Notes: generated from the letters alone by a model not told the origin. Shown: positions 1 to 8,910, numbered from the stretch's first letter. The stretch is DNA of 39,453 bases from Chloroflexota bacterium (GCA_022567135.1 JADFHP010000010.1:1-39453), one strand, 5' to 3'. Made by a program: numbers and translations.

Positions 1-2
1 GC

Positions 3-1259
3 CCCGGTGACGTTGACGAGTTCGAGGTCACCGACAGCGTGCTCTCGTCCGCGACGGGGGCAACCCACATCTATCTCAGGCAGAAGCACCAGGGCCTGCC
101 TGTCTATAACGGACAGTTGCAGATCCACATCACCCGTGACAGTCGTATCTTGAGTATCACGAACACCTTCATGCCCAATCTCCGTGCGTCGCGGAGATCT
201 ACGGGGGCGGCGATCAATGCCGCGCAGGCCGTGTCGTCCGTCGCGAGGCACTTGAACATTCAGGTGGATACCCCACCGCGCACCATGGGCGAACCCCTTG
301 GACTTCAGCGCGTGACCCCGCTGGTTGCCGATCAGATCCTTCCGGTGCTTGAGGAGGGTACGGACAGGCTTGGCCGGGAGTTCATGGACCGCCTTTTCCA
401 GGGGGTGATAACGACCCTCAACGGCCCTGCGGCAAAGGCGCAGGCTCTGGACCTGGCGTCAGCCATCGAGCGCTCCTTCGGCGAGAAGAACGTCTTGATC
501 AATCTCAAGAACCCTGACTCACAGAGAGCCATTGCCCAGATCGGGTGGGCGGGGGAACTGGATCGTTCCGGGCTGCCCGAGGACCGCGATCGTGTAATCC
601 CTATCGACTCCAACGTTGGCTGGAGCAAGGTTGACCGTAACATTCGGCGCACGCTCGACTAAGAGATCGAGTTGCTCGAAGGTGGCCGTTCCCGCTCTCG
701 TCTGACTCTCGGTTACACGAACGTAAGTGGGCCGGGCGCCACTGGGTGCGAAAGCCAGCGGCAGGACCGCGGCAGCGCATACTCTGTGCTGAAGAACGCC
801 TGTTACTGGAACTTGCTGAGGGCGTTCGTGCACCCGGAGGCCGACCTGATCTCGGCTGATCGAATGCCGCTTCCGGACAACAGCGTCATCGAGCAATCCG
901 GTCTCGCGGTCGCCGGTGAAGATACCTTCGAGGAGACGTTGAGGGCGGACTCGACCGTCTACGGCGGCCTGCAAACCGTTGCGCCGGGAGAGTCCCGTGA
1001 GGTCACATTCGTGTACGAAGTGCCGGAGTCGGTCGTAGAGTGGCGGGACGAGACGGCTACCTACTATCTGGAGCTTCAGGTTCAACCCGGAACCCGGGGG
1101 CGAGACGTGCAGATCAAGGTCACTGTTCCTCAGGGATATGAGTACTCCGGCAGTTCTATGATGCCGGAACGCGTAGCCGGGCCGGTGGTGACATTCAGCT
1201 TCAACATGGTCAGGGACGTTCTCCTGAGCGTGGAATTCAGCCGTGTCGAGGCCGGTTAG
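3..1259 (+). pseudogene. FTP-like propeptide domain (M36 fungalysin type) joined in frame to the C-terminal part of a DUF4012-like protein; interrupted by in-frame TAA at 660-662; 5' end outside the window
   Basis: Frame open from base 3. N-part 'THIYLRQKHQGLPVYNGQLQIHITRDSRILSITNTFMPNL' resembles FTP; 'NVLINLKNPDSQRAIAQIGWAGEL..DRVIPIDSNVGWSKVDRNIRRTLD[stop]EIELLEGG..LTLGYTN' resembles the DUF4012 C-terminus. ORFs 39-662 and 672-1259 are in the same frame. Confidence 0.6.
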
Positions 1260-1262
1260 GGC

Positions 1263-2516
1263 GTGCTGAGTTTCGGAGCGAGGAGCCTGCCCGCGGTCGT
1301 GGCGTTGGCGCTGATGCTGGCCGTCGCGTGCGGCGGCTCCGGTTCGGAAGCCCCGGTACCCACCCCGCCAACCACGCCGGAATTGTTCGTGGCGGGGCCC
1401 ACCGGGACGTCTCAGCCCTCGATCGAGACCCCGTCCTCGGTATCGGCTGTGGACGCGACACCAACCATTGAGGTCGCCAGCCCCGCCGCCGACCACACGA
1501 GCTTTGACATAGAGTCGCTCTCCATCGCCGCCTGCAATACGTTTTCCTCGGACGCGCCACTACCTGCCTTCGGCACCGTTCCGGTTCCTACGCCGACGCC
1601 TGTGCCTACACCGGTAGTCGCTCCGACACCGCGCTCGGCTGATGTATCCCGGCAGGACCTTTCCGAGTATCTGCCAGTGATGAGCCTCATTGCCGATGCG
1701 ATCTCCGTTATTACAGGTGAGACAGAGGCGCTATGGGCCCGTACAGATCACCTTGCGAGCAGGGCTGAGCAACTATTCATCGAATCGCGCCGGGTTGCCG
1801 CCCTCTGCAACACGCTTTCACTGACGCCGACCCCACCTGAAGCGAAGGCCGCACGGACGCTGGCGTCTCTACTGCTCATCCAGCGGCGCGAGTGGGCTGC
1901 GGATGTGGCAGAGTTGATACGCGGCTCGGGGCAAAGCTCAGACCCGGCGCTGGAGGCCGCGAGAGCAGTCATCACGGCCAACGTGACTGCTTTCCAAGAT
2001 GAAATCGCGTCGCTCGCGGCCGATTACGGCGCAGTTGCGCAGATGCCATCTTTGGGTCTGAAGGTTACCAGCGAGCGGGTGCGCGTCGCCTTCACCGCCC
2101 CGGCTGGATGGCTTCTCGTGCGGTCGGATTCGCGGATTACCCTGACCGCGCCGCTTGATCTGCAGGCTCCCGGCATCCGGGGACTGGGCCCCGGCCGCGA
2201 GCCGTTCGGGACATCGATCGGAGTTCGCCGGGTGCGGAGTGTGCCAGGATGGACACTGGCCGACGCCAATCAACAGATCGCCTCGCTCCTTGGGACCTTC
2301 GGCGCCCCGATCGGAGCCGAAGACATAGAGATCGATGGCAACGCGGGCACCCTGCACCGGTTTATTGATGAAACGACCGATTGGGAGACAGGCTTCGCCG
2401 TGAGCGTGGCGGGTGACTACAGCTTTTTCATCGAAACGGGATGTCCAACGGAGCTCGCGAGCGAGTGCCGTTCCCGGCTATTCGAGATTCTGGAGTCGAT
2501 GAGCCTGGACGGCTGA
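1263..2516 (+). CDS. Putative secreted lipoprotein with Pro/Thr-rich linker and C-terminal globular domain
   Basis: GTG start; hydrophobic signal followed by lipobox LAVAC-GG; 'PVPTPTPVPTPVVAPTP' linker; C-terminal 'RVAFTAPAGWLLVRSD..' resembles PsbP/DcrB-like domains (weak). Confidence 0.75.
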   Translation: MLSFGARSLPAVVALALMLAVACGGSGSEAPVPTPPTTPELFVAGPTGTSQPSIETPSSVSAVDATPTIEVASPAADHTSFDIESLSIAACNTFSSDAPLPAFGTVPVPTPTPVPTPVVAPTPRSADVSRQDLSEYLPVMSLIADAISVITGETEALWARTDHLASRAEQLFIESRRVAALCNTLSLTPTPPEAKAARTLASLLLIQRREWAADVAELIRGSGQSSDPALEAARAVITANVTAFQDEIASLAADYGAVAQMPSLGLKVTSERVRVAFTAPAGWLLVRSDSRITLTAPLDLQAPGIRGLGPGREPFGTSIGVRRVRSVPGWTLADANQQIASLLGTFGAPIGAEDIEIDGNAGTLHRFIDETTDWETGFAVSVAGDYSFFIETGCPTELASECRSRLFEILESMSLDG

Positions 2517-2828
2517 CGGGCAGCTACGGAATCGCGCGGCGAGTTACTTCGAGTTCGGCGTCGAATAGCCCCCAGACGTCCTCAATTCTCCGAATCACAA
2601 CTCACTACGAAAGGATCCAGGCGTGGGTGGTCGATATCCCCTCCCGGCGCCTGGAAGTAGACGCTCACCGCCCGTCCAGTGCCATCGAGACCCCGAATCC
2701 TCACCTGACAAGAGCTCCCGACGTGCGTTTTAGCGTTTCTGGGCGCAAACCTCTCTCGCACGCGCGATACGCGCGCGCATTATGCGAGGGGTGTTTCGAC
2801 CAAAATGACCGTTAGCACATACGGAATA

Positions 2829-2861
2829 CCCTTTGGTGACCCTTTGGTGACCCTTTGGCGA
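2829..2861. repeat. Three tandem copies of an 11-bp unit, CCCTTTGGTGA / CCCTTTGGTGA / CCCTTTGGCGA
   Basis: Read directly; third copy differs at one base; followed by a further CC. Confidence 0.9.
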
Positions 2862-3583
2862 CCATGAGGCGGCCCCGTGCGCGCGCACGCGCGATTCCCC
2901 GCTTCATTACGGCTCTTAATCTGGTAAGTGCGCGCCGGATTCCCCGCCACCTATGCTCGCGAGGCGGACGCCAGTGCAGGACCGAATTCCTCCCGCCTTC
3001 GAGGGCTCGCGATCGAATCTGAACAGGCCGCAAATATGATGATTCGACCTGACCGGAGACGGGTGGAGATTTTCCAGTTCGATCGAGTCGGTAGCAGGCC
3101 GCCAGGTGAGGCTCCATTGGCGTTCCACCGAGATCGCCGATAGCTGCCTACCCGTGGAAGGGAAACACCCAGCATCAGCCCGGGGCACATCCCGGTATTG
3201 GCCAGGGCATCACTCCACCTACGCGTTGTTGCTACTCGGAGGATCTAGATCACCGAAGCAGCAGCAACGGATCGTCCCGGTTCAATGCCACGAAGGGACA
3301 CGAACGGAAGTGGTTACGAATATCGGATTCCCCCTGAGCTCCCCCAACGAATAACGTCACAGCGCCACTGATGATTTCCACGGGTTGAATACGAATCAGC
3401 CCGTTGAGCCGTCAGACTATAGGTCCAGAGCTGTTGTTGAGGGATAATTACTGGGAAACAGCCCGAGGCGGCGCACCGCACAGCTATGCGCGATGCGGAG
3501 CGTGGCACACAAGGATGGGCCATTGCTCTATTGGAACCAGGTCCCGGAATTTCGGTCGTTTCAGCCTTCTCGACTCCTTGCCG

Positions 3584-3612
3584 GGGGAGGCGCGGAAAAT
3601 CCGCGACTCCCC
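3584..3612. repeat. Strong hairpin GGGGA-GG-CGCGGA-AAA-TCCGCG-AC-TCCCC upstream of the HTH gene
   Basis: 11 bp of stem with a 2x2 internal loop and AAA loop, verified base by base. Confidence 0.7.
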
Positions 3613-3638
3613 GAAATGACGGCACAGGAATCTTAATC

Positions 3639-3956
3639 GTGACAATTACCTTCGACGGCAGGAATATGCAGGAGCACTCGAGGGAGAGTTTCGCCCCGGT
3701 CCTGACGCGCCTCAACAAGAAGTCCGGGTTGAAGCCAACCGAACTGGTCAAGGCCTCGCTACTACAGCGCGAATATATCTGGCGTCTTGAGGTTGGAGAA
3801 AAGACTCATCCCACGCGCCGTACTGTGGAACGGTTGAGCCATGGGTTGATGACGGGGCCCACACCGCCCACCCTATGGGAGTTGGTGCCACTCTATCTGT
3901 CGGCGGGCCTGTTCCCGAATTTCATGGATATCCGCGATCTCAAGGAGCCGGAATAA
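3639..3956 (+). CDS. Small XRE-like helix-turn-helix protein
   Basis: 'SFAPVLTRLNKKSGLKPTELVKASLLQREYIWRLEVGEKTHPTRRTVERLSHGL' fits an HTH_XRE-like pattern; GTG 3639 or ATG 3666 start. Confidence 0.55.
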   Translation: MTITFDGRNMQEHSRESFAPVLTRLNKKSGLKPTELVKASLLQREYIWRLEVGEKTHPTRRTVERLSHGLMTGPTPPTLWELVPLYLSAGLFPNFMDIRDLKEPE

Positions 3957-4144
3957 CGTGAGTTGGATCTAGTCCTGGAGGCTCCGCCACTTGACTGTTG
4001 TCTGCGGGACAGCTACATTTTCCCTGGACAACAGAAGCAGGAAATCAGAGGGCTGATTTAAGGCGATATTACTGGATCGAGATCCGGGTGTTTTTCCCAG
4101 GTATTCAAGTTCAAATGGGCGCGAAAAAGGGGCTCGAAAAGTCG

Positions 4145-4190
4145 CTGCCTTCCAAGTAGGTGGTCGCGAGTTCGAATCTCGTCCCCCCTC
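4145..4190 (+). pseudogene. 3' half of a tRNA-Gly(UCC)-like gene (anticodon arm to acceptor end), no matching 5' half
   Basis: CTGC-CTTCCAA-GTAG anticodon arm; GCGAG-TTCGAAT-CTCGT T-arm (5 bp, one G-T); CCCCCCT acceptor-like strand. No complementary AGGGGGG or D-arm found about 73 nt upstream. Confidence 0.55.
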
Positions 4191-4412
4191 ATCACGTACA
4201 CGCTCAATGCGGGCCACTGTCCCAACGTCGTGTGGTTCCGCTGGCCCTCCAACTTCCGGGCCGCTCTTGATCAGCGCAACGCCAAAGCGCCTATCGCCAT
4301 CAAGGCATCGCTTCAGCATCTCCCTGTAGCGGGGCTCGAAGATCCGCAGCGGCAGCGGGGCGCCCGGGAATAGCACCGTGTTCAGGGGGAAGATTGGGAG
4401 CGTCTCTGACAT
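4190..4412 (-). pseudogene. Truncated LON substrate-binding-domain protein
   Basis: 'MSETLPIFPLNTVLFPGAPLPLRIFEPRYREMLKRCLDGDRRFGVALIKSGPEVGGPAEPHDVGTVARIERV' is LON-domain-like, then changes to 'RDEGGRDSNSRPPTW', the reverse translation of the tRNA-like fragment. Confidence 0.7.
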
Positions 4413-4449
4413 CAGTCTGACGGGAGTTTAGCAATCGGGCCCAATCGAC

Positions 4450-4466
4450 AGTGTCCAATGGACACT
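4450..4466. promoter_or_regulatory. Perfect palindrome AGTGTCCA-A-TGGACACT, candidate operator
   Basis: 8-bp inverted repeat around one central base, 34 bp before the M20 ORF start and between divergent ORFs. Confidence 0.55.
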
Positions 4467-4499
4467 ACAGGGTGCCCCCATTAGACTCAGCCACTCTTA

Positions 4500-5717
4500 T
4501 TGCTGCTCACTACGGGGCCGTCGATTAAGAGTGAACGGAGCCGTGTAACACAATTGGCTGACGCAATTAACGCCGCGATAGACGCGATTCAGGGCGAGAT
4601 GGTGGCCCTCCGCCGCTCACTCCACGCCGCACCGGAAATCGCGTTCCAGGAGCACGAAACCGCCGCCCGCATCGCCTCTGAGCTGACCTCCGCCGGGCTG
4701 GACGTGAACGCGGAGATCGGCGGCACCGGCCTCGTCGGCATCATCGAAGGCGACCGCCCCGGCCCAACGCTGATGATTCGCGCCGACATTGACGGCCTGC
4801 CCGTCACGGAGCTCACCGGCCTTGAGTTCGCCTCCACCAACGGCAACATGCACGCCTGCGGCCACGATGGCCACATAACCATCGCCATCGGCGCGGCAAA
4901 AGTGCTCTCCGGCATGCGGGACAGGCTGGCCGGCAAGATCGTGTTCCTGTTCCAGCCGGCCGAAGAGATCGTCGGTGGCGCCAACGCGATGATCGACGAT
5001 AGCGTGCTGCAAGATTACCCGTGCGACCGCGCCATCGGCCTCCACCTCTGGAACCCGTTGCCGCTCGGCACGATCGGTGTCAATCGATCCACGGTCTTCG
5101 CGAGCGCGGACGCAGTGCGCATCACCGTACGCGGAAGGGGAGGGCACGGCGCGCTCCCACACCTCGCCGCCGACCCAGTGGCCGCCGCCGCACAGATCGT
5201 CTCGGCCGCGCAGACCGTCATCAGCAGGGAAGTGCCGCCTAACGAGATGGGCGTACTGACATTCGGCCAGATCCATGGCGGCGTTGCGCCCAACGTCATT
5301 CCCGACGAAGTCGTCATCGAAGGCACGATACGCGCTTATACGCCTGACATAAGAGAGCTCATCCACCAGTCCCTCGAACGGCTGGCGAAACAGACCGCGC
5401 TCGCCATGAAGTCTGAAGTCACGTTCGAGCGCCTCTACGGCGCGCCGCCCGTCGTCAACAATCCGGAGGTGGCCGACTGGATCGCCGCGACCGCGGCCGG
5501 CGTGATCGGTGCGGATAACGTCGGCGAGGTGGAGCCGGTGAGCGTTGGCGACGATATGGCTGAATTCATCAACCGCGTCCCCGGCTGTTACTTCCTGCTC
5601 GGGGCCTCCAAAGACGGCGCCGAGAACCACCACAACGCCCGATTCGACTTCGACGAGGCCTGCTTGCCGACAGGCACCGAGGTCTTCGTCAGAGCAGCGC
5701 TGGACTATCTCTCTTGA
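4500..5717 (+). CDS. M20-family amidohydrolase/peptidase (hippurate/IAA-amino-acid hydrolase-like)
   Basis: 'LRRSLHAAPEIAFQEHETAARIASEL', 'HACGHDGHITIAIGAAKVL', 'FLFQPAEEIVGGANAMI'. Start site uncertain. Confidence 0.9.
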   Translation: MLLTTGPSIKSERSRVTQLADAINAAIDAIQGEMVALRRSLHAAPEIAFQEHETAARIASELTSAGLDVNAEIGGTGLVGIIEGDRPGPTLMIRADIDGLPVTELTGLEFASTNGNMHACGHDGHITIAIGAAKVLSGMRDRLAGKIVFLFQPAEEIVGGANAMIDDSVLQDYPCDRAIGLHLWNPLPLGTIGVNRSTVFASADAVRITVRGRGGHGALPHLAADPVAAAAQIVSAAQTVISREVPPNEMGVLTFGQIHGGVAPNVIPDEVVIEGTIRAYTPDIRELIHQSLERLAKQTALAMKSEVTFERLYGAPPVVNNPEVADWIAATAAGVIGADNVGEVEPVSVGDDMAEFINRVPGCYFLLGASKDGAENHHNARFDFDEACLPTGTEVFVRAALDYLS

Positions 5718-5745
5718 GACTGGTCTTGAGATCGGCCGACGGGCA

Positions 5746-6657
5746 ATGACCTACTCCATCGTTGCCCGCGACCCGAATACCGGAGAACTGGGCGTCGGTG
5801 TGCAGACCAACCGGCCCACCGTCGGTGCGATAGTCCCGTGGGTCGAGCCCGGCATCGGTGCCGTGGCCACCCAGTCCCGGGCAAACGTCTCCTTCGGGCG
5901 GCAGGCGCTCGACCTCATGCGCACCGGCCTTGCCGCTCCGGCCGCGCTGCGGGCCGTGCTGGCCGGCGACGATGAGCCCGAGGTTCGGCAGGTCGGCGTG
6001 ATCGACGCGGCCGGAAACACCGCCGCCCACACCGGCGGTTCATGCATCCCCGAATACGGCGCAGTGCAGGGCGGCAACTTCTCCGCGCAGGCCAACATGA
6101 TGCTCAACCCCGGTGTGCCGGAAGCCATGGCCGCGGCATACGAATCATCCACCGGCGCCCTGATCGACCGCATCCTCGCCGCCCTGGATGCCGCCCAGGC
6201 AACCGGCGGAGACATACGCGGCATGCAGTCCGCTGCCATATTCACAAGCCCGCCTCCCGCAGGCCCCGGCGAACCGCTGGTCGGCGTGCCGCCCGCTGGC
6301 AGATGGGATCTGCGCATCGACAACAGCGAAGACCCTCTGGGGGAGATACGGCGCCTGAAAGACCTGATCACAGCCGAGAATTCAATGCGCGAACCCGACG
6401 CAAACGAAACCCTGGCTGGAGCAAAGTCCGCATATGCCGCCGCCGCTAATCTCTCCCCGTCGGATGAACTAACCTTCTGGTACGGCGTTCGCAATCTCAC
6501 CCTCGCGCTCGGAGAATTCGATCAGGCGGCCAAAATACTCGAGCCCCTCTTCACCCGTGCGCCGGAGTGGAAGGAACTACTTCACCGCCTCCCCGATCTG
6601 CCTGCCGACTCGCCACTGCTAGCACGATTCCCGCGTGACGCCGACCAGAGCCAATAG
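5746..6657 (+). CDS. DUF1028 family protein
   Basis: 'MTYSIVARDPNTGELGVGVQTNRPTVGAIVPWVEPGIGAVATQSRANVSFG' is typical of DUF1028; helical C-terminal extension. Confidence 0.88.
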   Translation: MTYSIVARDPNTGELGVGVQTNRPTVGAIVPWVEPGIGAVATQSRANVSFGRQALDLMRTGLAAPAALRAVLAGDDEPEVRQVGVIDAAGNTAAHTGGSCIPEYGAVQGGNFSAQANMMLNPGVPEAMAAAYESSTGALIDRILAALDAAQATGGDIRGMQSAAIFTSPPPAGPGEPLVGVPPAGRWDLRIDNSEDPLGEIRRLKDLITAENSMREPDANETLAGAKSAYAAAANLSPSDELTFWYGVRNLTLALGEFDQAAKILEPLFTRAPEWKELLHRLPDLPADSPLLARFPRDADQSQ

Positions 6658-6686
6658 CCTCAGGCCCAAAGAATTGCCGAGGAACA

Positions 6687-8372
6687 ATGTCTGAGATCTA
6701 CGACATAGCCGACCGATACGTTGATCGCATCGCCGAACTTCATCCCATCCTTGCGACCCACCTAGGCGTCCCCGGCCACGATCACCGGCTGCCCGACTAC
6801 TCGCCAGACGGCGCGGCGGAGCGGGTGAAGCTGAGCCGGTCGACACTCGCCGAGTTGCAGGCCGCGCCGGTACATGGCGAAGCAGACCGACTGGCACGGG
6901 ACGTGATGGTGGAGGAACTCGAAATCGACCTGCAGGAGTTCGAGCGCAAGACCCACCTGTTCAGCCTCAACGTTATCGCCAGTCCGGTACAGGGGCTGCG
7001 CCAGATATTCGACCTGATGCCGCGCGATACGGCCGAGCAGTGGGAGAACATCGCCCGCCGGATGTCGGCGCTTCCCGAGGCGTTCTCTAACTACCAGAAG
7101 GCCCTGGAAGAAGGCCAATCACAGGACCTCACGGCCAGCACACGGCAGGCCAGGGAGGCCGCTAATCAGGCCAGGTCGTGGAGCGGGCAACAGGAGGGGA
7201 CACAATCGTTCTTCCAGGGCCTGATCGATGCATACGACGAGACCGGCATCGGAAACGGCGCCCTGCGCGAAGACCTAGCAGGCGCCGCCTCAACGGCCGA
7301 TAGCGCCTACGCAGGCATGCGGCGATTCCTGCTGGACGAGTACCTTCCGAACGCCCGAGAAAAGGACGGCGTCGGCAGAGAACGATACGAAGTCGCCGCA
7401 CGCCGCTTTCTCGGGATGGAAATCGACCCCGAAGAGACCTATGCATGGGGCTGGGAGGAGCTGGTCCGCATCGAGGAGGAGATCGCAAAAACGGCGCAGC
7501 AAATTCTGCCTGGCGAAAGCCTCGAAGCCGTAACCGAATTGATGGGGACGGACCCGGCGAGAGCGATCGAGGGAGAAGAAAAGTTCCGGCAGTGGATGCA
7601 GAACATCCAGGAAGAGACTATCGCCGATATGGACGGCACCCACTTCGACATCGCCGAGCCCGTGAAGAAGATCGAATGCCTGATCGCGCCGCCCGGCGGT
7701 CAGCTTGCGATGTACTACACATCGCCTTCGGAAGATTTTTCCCGCCCCGGTCGAGTCTGGTATCCCACCGGCGGCAAGACACGCTTCCCGCTCTGGACGG
7801 AAGTCTCAATCGCCTACCATGAGGGCGTTCCCGGACACCACTTCCAGCTCGCCACGACAAAGCACCTGGGCGACCGCCTCTCACGCTTCCAGCGAAATAT
7901 CGCAGGCACCTCCGGCCACGCCGAGGGCTGGGCCCTGTACGCCGAGCGGCTGATGGCCGAACTCGGATATCTGGAGAACCCCGACTACTACCTCGGCATG
8001 CAGATTTCGCAGGCGTTCAGGGCTGCCAGGGTAATCATCGACATAGGCATGCACCTGGACCTCGAAATTCCTGCCGGGCAGCCGTTCCACCCCGGCGAGA
8101 CGTGGACCCCCGAACTAGGCCTCGAGTTCCTCATTCCCCGCTGCCCGTTCGAAGAGGCGTTTGCCCGCAGCGAGATAAACCGGTATCTCGGCTGGCCCGG
8201 CCAGGCGATCAGTTACAAAGTAGGGGAGCGCGTATTCCTGGAAGCGCGGGCCGAGGCGAAAGCAAAACTGGGCAGCGCCTTCGACCTGAAGAAATGGCAC
8301 ACCAAGGCGCTGAACATCGGCCCGATGGGATTGGCGCAGATGAAGCGCGAGATGTCGCGCGACACCGTGTAG
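6687..8372 (+). CDS. DUF885 family protein (HEGVPGHH putative metallohydrolase)
   Basis: 'YHEGVPGHHFQLATTKHLGDRLSRFQRNIAGTSGHAEGWALYAERLMAELGYLENPDYYLGM'. Confidence 0.9.
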   Translation: MSEIYDIADRYVDRIAELHPILATHLGVPGHDHRLPDYSPDGAAERVKLSRSTLAELQAAPVHGEADRLARDVMVEELEIDLQEFERKTHLFSLNVIASPVQGLRQIFDLMPRDTAEQWENIARRMSALPEAFSNYQKALEEGQSQDLTASTRQAREAANQARSWSGQQEGTQSFFQGLIDAYDETGIGNGALREDLAGAASTADSAYAGMRRFLLDEYLPNAREKDGVGRERYEVAARRFLGMEIDPEETYAWGWEELVRIEEEIAKTAQQILPGESLEAVTELMGTDPARAIEGEEKFRQWMQNIQEETIADMDGTHFDIAEPVKKIECLIAPPGGQLAMYYTSPSEDFSRPGRVWYPTGGKTRFPLWTEVSIAYHEGVPGHHFQLATTKHLGDRLSRFQRNIAGTSGHAEGWALYAERLMAELGYLENPDYYLGMQISQAFRAARVIIDIGMHLDLEIPAGQPFHPGETWTPELGLEFLIPRCPFEEAFARSEINRYLGWPGQAISYKVGERVFLEARAEAKAKLGSAFDLKKWHTKALNIGPMGLAQMKREMSRDTV

Positions 8373-8385
8373 GAGGTCCTGTCAG

Positions 8386-8910
8386 ATGGCAACCGAGTAT
8401 CCATCGATCACGCCCGAGCAGGCGGAGCTGATCAATACGGCACCGCTCTTCTTCGTCGCCGGGGTGGACCCGTCCCTGGAACAGCGGCCAAACGGCCTGG
8501 GTCCGCTCAACCTGTCGCCGAAGGGTGGCACACCACTGCACATCCTGGACGAAAACCACGTCGCCTATCTCGACTATCAGGGGAGTGGCAACGAGACGGC
8601 GCGAAGCGCGGCCCTGGGCGGGCCCATGACCATCATGATCTGTTCGTTTGGCGAAGGCAATGCCGCGGTCGTCAGGCTGTTCGGACACGGAAGCGCCACG
8701 CCTCTCGCCGAATCACCCCTCGCCGAACGCCTGCTCGGTCGGCCATTCGACGAGATCGCTCTGCCGGCGCGCCAGGTGATCGAGTTGACCGTCGAGTCAA
8801 CCCAGACAAGCTGCGGCTACGGCGTGCCGGTCATGGAATATCGCCATGAGCGGACTACCGCCATGCGCGGCCGCCAGTACAAACCCGGCGGCAGCAGGGC
8901 GAGGGTCTAG
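8386..8910 (+). CDS. Pyridoxamine 5'-phosphate oxidase-family (FMN-binding split-barrel) protein
   Basis: 'NTAPLFFVAGVDPS..GPLNLSPKGG..ILDENHVAYLDYQGSGNETARSA'; strong SD AGGAGGT overlaps the DUF885 stop. Confidence 0.82.
   Translation: MATEYPSITPEQAELINTAPLFFVAGVDPSLEQRPNGLGPLNLSPKGGTPLHILDENHVAYLDYQGSGNETARSAALGGPMTIMICSFGEGNAAVVRLFGHGSATPLAESPLAERLLGRPFDEIALPARQVIELTVESTQTSCGYGVPVMEYRHERTTAMRGRQYKPGGSRARV

Noticed and set aside
660-662. Stop-codon reassignment (TAA read as Tyr)
   Set aside because: Other genes in the window (e.g. the RDD gene) terminate at TAA; a point mutation or sequencing error is simpler.
519-1496. 325-aa minus-strand ORF over the DUF4012-like region
   Set aside because: Arg/Gly-rich antisense reading with no domain; the + frame carries family-like sequence on both sides of the stop.
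1566-1640. Pro/Thr repeat tract in the lipoprotein as an unusual element
   Set aside because: PT-rich linkers after a lipobox are common in secreted lipoproteins.
2829-2861. Possible CRISPR array
   Set aside because: 11-bp units without spacers and no cas genes in the window.
4058-4252. Antisense ORFs reading 'RDSNSRPPTW' / 'GDEIRTRDHLLGRQR'
   Set aside because: Classic spurious translation of a tRNA-like sequence in reverse; treated as evidence for the tRNA fragment, not as protein.
4617-5633. 338-aa minus-strand ORF within the M20 gene
   Set aside because: Shadow ORF; M20 catalytic motifs support the + strand.
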